Source of the DNA: Chloroflexota bacterium
Lineage (GTDB): Bacteria > Chloroflexota > UBA11872 > UBA12225
Assembly: GCA_030447525.1 (NCBI GenBank)
Contig: JAUJOR010000011.1
Location: forward strand, 27,529-91,528
Direction of reading: 5' to 3'
Length of the DNA stretch: 64,000 nucleotides
A program made the position numbers and the translations under genes. The notes beneath the pieces are model-generated. The model worked only from the letters and a program-made list of their open reading frames with translations. It had not been told where the DNA came from and searched no databases. Positions 60,776 through 64,000 of this stretch are shown here, piece after piece; position 1 is the stretch's first letter; every line of letters starts with the position of its first letter.

Positions 60776-62338
60776 ATGAAGCAAGCCCCCAACGTCCTCT
60801 TCGTCATGGCCGACCAGCTCTCCGCGCTGGCTACCTCGCCGTATGGCAACCGGGACGTGCTGACGCCGCACCTCCAGCGCCTGGCCGGCCGGGGCCTCGT
60901 CTTTGAGCGTGCCTACTGCAACGCCCCGCTGTGCGCCCCCTCGCGCGCCTCGATGATGGTGGGGCAGCTCGCCGGACGCATCCCGGTGAACGACAACTCG
61001 GAGGAGCTCCCCGCCTCAGTCCCCACGTTCGTCCACTACTTGAGGCGGGGGGGCTACAAGACGATCCTCTCCGGCAAGATGCACTACGTCGGGCCGGATC
61101 AGCTGCACGGCTTCGAGGAGCGCCTGACGACGGACATCTACCCCTCCGACTACATCTGGACCAAAGCCTGGGACGTGCAAGGAGATCCGCCGCGCCGCGT
61201 GGGGCTCCCGGGGGACGCCGAGACGGGCCAGAGCTATGCCCGGCAAATGGCGCAGATGGTCAAGGAAGCCGGCCCCGTCCCCTGGAGCTACCAGCACGAG
61301 TATGACGAGGAGACCCACTTCCGCGCCCTGGAGGCGTTGCGCGGCCTGGCCCGCCGGCGCGGGCCTGATCGGGAGCGGCCGTGGTTCCTGTGCGTCTCCT
61401 ACACCCACCCGCATGACCCCTACGTGAACACGCCAGCCTACTGGGACCGCTACGAGGGACGGGAGATCGCCCTGCCCCAGCCCCCGCCCCCGGGCTGGCA
61501 GCCCCACCCGATGGACGTCTGGACGAACGCCTACCACGGCGTCGACCTCGTGGCGCCGACGCCGGAGGACGTGTACCGCTCGCGCCGCGGCTACTACGCC
61601 TCGACGAGCTACTTCGACGACAAGCTGGGCGAGCTGGTGGGGGAGCTGGAACGCCTCGGACAGGCAGGAGACACCCTGGTCATCGTGACCGCCGACCACG
61701 GGGAGATGTGCGGCGAGCGAGGGATGTGGTTCAAGCGCACCGTCCGGGAGTGGTCGGCGCGCGTCCCCCTGATCGTCGCCGGCGCCGGTGTCCAGTCCGG
61801 ACAGCGGGTGGGCCAGAACGTCTCCCTCGTGGACGTGTTCCCTACCGTGCTGGATGTTGCCGGTCTGGCGCCGGCGGTGGACTTCCCGCATCCCCTGGAT
61901 GGCCACAGCCTGGCGCCGTTCCTCCGGGGAGAGGCGCCCGCCGACTGGCCGGACGCGGCGATCGTGGAGAACCTCGGGGAAGGCACCATCGCCCCCATCC
62001 GCGCCCTGGTGCAGGGCCGGCACAAGCTCATCTACGTCCACGGCCAGCCGGACCAGCTACACGACCTCGAGGCCGACGCGCACGAGTGGCGCAACCTGGC
62101 AGATGATCCCGCCCACGCCCACCTGATGCGAGCGCTGCGGGCCCGCCTTATGGACGGCTGGGACGCGGCGTCGGTCGACCGAGCAGTGCGCGAGAGCCAG
62201 CGCCGGCGCGCCTTTCTCAAGGAGGCCCTGTTCCAGGGAACGTACACCCCCTGGGACTTCCAGCCGTACTTCGACGCCGCCCGGCAGTACGTGCGGCGGT
62301 CCTCGAACCAGCAGTGGGACCCCCACCTGGGGCGGTAG
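60776..62338 (+). CDS. betC: Choline-sulfatase-like sulfatase
   Basis: A 520-residue sulfatase with the best match in the window to choline sulfatase (choline-O-sulfate to choline plus sulfate). VLFVMADQLSALATSPYGNR, Cys53 in LCAPSRASMMVG, GKMHYVGPDQLHGFEERLTT and TDIYPSDYIWTKAW follow the BetC pattern closely, as does the C-terminal GTYTPWDFQPYFDAARQYVR. VTADHGEMCGERGMWFKR gives the distal metal site. There is no signal peptide, consistent with cytoplasmic BetC. Co-transcribed with the binding protein at 59417, which may therefore bind choline-O-sulfate or a similar ester. The symbol is by resemblance; no bet genes adjoin it. Confidence 0.88.
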   Translation: MKQAPNVLFVMADQLSALATSPYGNRDVLTPHLQRLAGRGLVFERAYCNAPLCAPSRASMMVGQLAGRIPVNDNSEELPASVPTFVHYLRRGGYKTILSGKMHYVGPDQLHGFEERLTTDIYPSDYIWTKAWDVQGDPPRRVGLPGDAETGQSYARQMAQMVKEAGPVPWSYQHEYDEETHFRALEALRGLARRRGPDRERPWFLCVSYTHPHDPYVNTPAYWDRYEGREIALPQPPPPGWQPHPMDVWTNAYHGVDLVAPTPEDVYRSRRGYYASTSYFDDKLGELVGELERLGQAGDTLVIVTADHGEMCGERGMWFKRTVREWSARVPLIVAGAGVQSGQRVGQNVSLVDVFPTVLDVAGLAPAVDFPHPLDGHSLAPFLRGEAPADWPDAAIVENLGEGTIAPIRALVQGRHKLIYVHGQPDQLHDLEADAHEWRNLADDPAHAHLMRALRARLMDGWDAASVDRAVRESQRRRAFLKEALFQGTYTPWDFQPYFDAARQYVRRSSNQQWDPHLGR

Positions 62339-62379
62339 CCGGCACGCCCAAGGCCACGCCGCAGGTCGGCGACCGGCGG

Positions 62380-63483
62380 CTACAGCCCGGGCGGGACGTC
62401 GTCCATGGACGCCAGGCGGCGCACCAGCGCCTCGTCCACCTCCACGCCCAGCCCCGGCCCGTCGGGGACGGTGATGGCCCCGGCCTCGACCCGTAGCTGG
62501 CCGGGGAGGATGGGCCAGCGGTCGCGGATGCTCACCGGCTCGATGTTGTACTCCTGCTCGTAGGGGACGTTGGGGTGCACGGCGCAGAAGTGGAGGTGTG
62601 CCGCCGTGCAGATGGTAGGTTGGGTGTTGTGCACCGTCATCGGCTTGTGGAACGTCTGCGCCAGGACGGCAATCTTCTGCAGCTCAGTCAGCCCGGCCGC
62701 CTTGACCACGTCCGGTTGTAGTACGTCGATCCGTCCCTCCATGATCAGGGCACGGAAGGCGCGGTGGGTGAAGTGAGACTCCCCGGCCGCGACTGCCACC
62801 GTCAGGGCGTCGGCCACCTGCGCCAGGCCGGCGTGGTCGTGCTCAGGGACGGGACACTCGAAGACCGACACCCCCAGGTCCTCCAGGCGCCGTCCGATCT
62901 CCATGGCGTGGTGGACGGAGTAGGCCCCGTTCACATCTACCAGCAGTTTGACGGCGTCCCCCACGGCCGCCCGGACCTCGCGGATGGTCTCCAGCGTCCG
63001 GTCGGCGGGGTCGTCGATCTTCCCCGGCACGGCGCTGTGCAGCTTGTACGCCGTGTAGCCCTGGGCGGCGAAGCCGGCGACGCGCTGGGCCTCGTCCGCC
63101 GGCGCCAGGTCGCGGCGCAGCGAGCTGGCGTAGACGGGGATGCGGCTGCGCACCCGCCCGCCCAGCAGGCGCCAGATTGGCTGTGCGAGGGCCTTGCCCT
63201 TGACGTCCCACAGGGCGATGTCCAACCCGGCCACGGCCACGGCCAGCGTCCCCGCCGGGCCGGCCACGGTGGCCATGCCCATCAAGCGCCGGTGCAGGGT
63301 CTCCGTGTCCAGTGGGTCGGCGCCTAGCAGGGCGGGGCGGAAGAACTGCTCGATCGCTGGCTTGACCAGCAGCCGCGCCCGACGAAAGCACTCCCCCCAG
63401 CCGACGATCCCGGCGTCCGTTTCGACGCGCACGATGGGGTGCTCGCTGGCCAGGATCAGGCACTCCACCTCGGTGATCTTCAC
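62380..63483 (-). CDS. Mandelate racemase/muconate lactonizing enzyme (enolase superfamily)
   Basis: A 367-residue enolase-superfamily protein from a GTG at 63483. The capping domain begins KITEVECLILASEHPIVRVE. In the barrel, GYTAYKLHS holds the first catalytic Lys; the magnesium ligands are Asp in LLVDVNGAYS, Glu in FECPVPEHD and Glu in VAAGESHF; MTVHNTQPTICTAAHLHF supplies the C-terminal His. This is the sugar-acid dehydratase type layout. It would dehydrate or epimerise an acid sugar. It is convergent with the betC-like gene and lies downstream of a partial sulfatase gene on the same strand. Confidence 0.9.
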   Translation of the reverse strand: MKITEVECLILASEHPIVRVETDAGIVGWGECFRRARLLVKPAIEQFFRPALLGADPLDTETLHRRLMGMATVAGPAGTLAVAVAGLDIALWDVKGKALAQPIWRLLGGRVRSRIPVYASSLRRDLAPADEAQRVAGFAAQGYTAYKLHSAVPGKIDDPADRTLETIREVRAAVGDAVKLLVDVNGAYSVHHAMEIGRRLEDLGVSVFECPVPEHDHAGLAQVADALTVAVAAGESHFTHRAFRALIMEGRIDVLQPDVVKAAGLTELQKIAVLAQTFHKPMTVHNTQPTICTAAHLHFCAVHPNVPYEQEYNIEPVSIRDRWPILPGQLRVEAGAITVPDGPGLGVEVDEALVRRLASMDDVPPGL

Positions 63484-63640
63484 GCCGCCACCCCTTTCCC
63501 CCAGCCTCGCCTGTGAGCCGGCCCTACCCTGCGCCGCCCCGGCCGCTGTGCCCCGCCATCGTGACGCCGGTGGCACCCGTGGCGCTCGCCCAGGGGGGCC
63601 ACGTCCCTGAACGCCGGTGTCGACTGTCGGCTGAGGCGGG

Positions 63641-64000
63641 TCAACGCAACGGCGCCGGCAGACCTTGGGGTTCGGGCTCGCGCGCCGGGCCCTGGCCGGT
63701 GGCGCGGGCGATGGTGTGGCGGGCCCGCTGGCTGCGGCGCACCTGGCGCTCGACCTCGTGCGGGTCCCAATCTGCCAGCAGGCGGCGCCGCAGGGCGCTC
63801 TCCACGGCGGCGAGATCGGGGCTGCCGGCCAGGTTGCGGAACTCGCCGGGGTCGGCGGCCAGGTCGTAGAGCTCCGCCGGCTCCCCGTGGTAGTAGGCGT
63901 ATTTCCAGCGCCCGGCGCGGAGCATGCGCTGGGGCCGGTTCGTGGCGTGGCCGTAGTACTCGCAGATCGCCTCGTCCTTCCATTGAGAGGCCCCCTGGGA
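63641..64000 (-). CDS. Sulfatase, C-terminal part (cut by window edge)
   Basis: The frame is open from the right edge to the stop at 63641, about 119 codons. EAICEYYGHATNRPQRMLRA followed by WKYAYYHGEPAELYDLAADP and EFRNLAGSPDLAAVESALRR is the C-terminal subdomain of sulfatases, including the Lys/Tyr strand that shapes the active site. The final helix WDPHEVERQVRRSQRARH resembles that of the choline-sulfatase-like genes. The catalytic part lies outside the window. The enolase-superfamily gene follows 157 bases later on the same strand. Confidence 0.8.
   Translation of the reverse strand, partial: SQGASQWKDEAICEYYGHATNRPQRMLRAGRWKYAYYHGEPAELYDLAADPGEFRNLAGSPDLAAVESALRRRLLADWDPHEVERQVRRSQRARHTIARATGQGPAREPEPQGLPAPLR

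Noticed and set aside
32682..62338. Complete ABC importers for the binding proteins
   Set aside because: No permease or import ATPase reading frame was found; the only ABC genes are the efflux type at 7-9 kb.

Overview
The window is high-GC DNA (about 70 percent by eye) from a free-living heterotrophic bacterium. Twin-arginine (Tat) lipoprotein binding proteins, a DUF574-type methyltransferase, many cytoplasmic sulfatases, a type II NADH dehydrogenase and the lack of any outer-membrane gene would suit Chloroflexota (Thermomicrobia/Sphaerobacter-like). That assignment is inference; there is no rRNA or tRNA gene here to fix it. No CRISPR array was seen.

Region 1 (1-11.6 kb) is mostly minus strand and concerns the cell envelope. 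From right to left it holds a MacA/MacB-type efflux set (the adaptor gene is frameshifted by a perfect 55-bp tandem duplication), a DUF5666-like exported protein, signal peptidase I, a cupredoxin fused to a membrane domain and an N-acetylmuramoyl-L-alanine amidase. A plus-strand D-2-hydroxyacid dehydrogenase is followed by a strong convergent terminator. At the left edge are an ECF sigma factor, its overlapping anti-sigma factor and a bactofilin-like protein that runs off the window.

Region 2 (11.6-31 kb) is a mixed accessory stretch. It holds a multiply frameshifted LacI pseudogene, a SAM methyltransferase coupled to a PAS hybrid histidine kinase whose second receiver domain contains a compensated double frameshift, a synthase-type glycosyltransferase 2 with two GH26-like hydrolases, a Spy/CpxP-like lipoprotein, a toxin-antitoxin pair whose Fic/Doc toxin lacks the motif histidine, a GntR-SDR-glycosidase-dehydrogenase operon, a gutted Uma2 gene, a general-stress protein, a CBS-pair protein and an APH-family kinase.

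Region 3 (31-64 kb) is a sulfatase/solute-binding-protein island. It has six complete sulfatases, one sulfatase fragment, one sulfatase cut by the window edge, seven complete solute-binding proteins and one binding-protein remnant. Accessory genes are PhyH, AraC, TetR, SorC, a D-2-hydroxyacid dehydrogenase and an enolase-superfamily enzyme. Complete sulfatases carry the CxPxR formylglycine motif and no export signal, whereas complete binding proteins carry Tat lipoprotein signals. No permease, ABC ATPase or sulfatase-maturing enzyme is present. The reading offered is that organic sulfate esters are captured outside, imported by transporters encoded elsewhere, desulfated in the cytoplasm and the carbon skeleton oxidised or dehydrated. 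A rifampin-phosphotransferase-like dikinase with a divergent TetR gene sits inside the island.

The window is rich in tandem duplications (55 bp, 132 bp, and 9-, 14-, 15- and 16-bp repeats, plus a 26-bp spaced repeat), several of which alter proteins. It also holds a 138-bp MITE-like element and several decayed genes, so the region looks plastic, or else the assembly has local errors.
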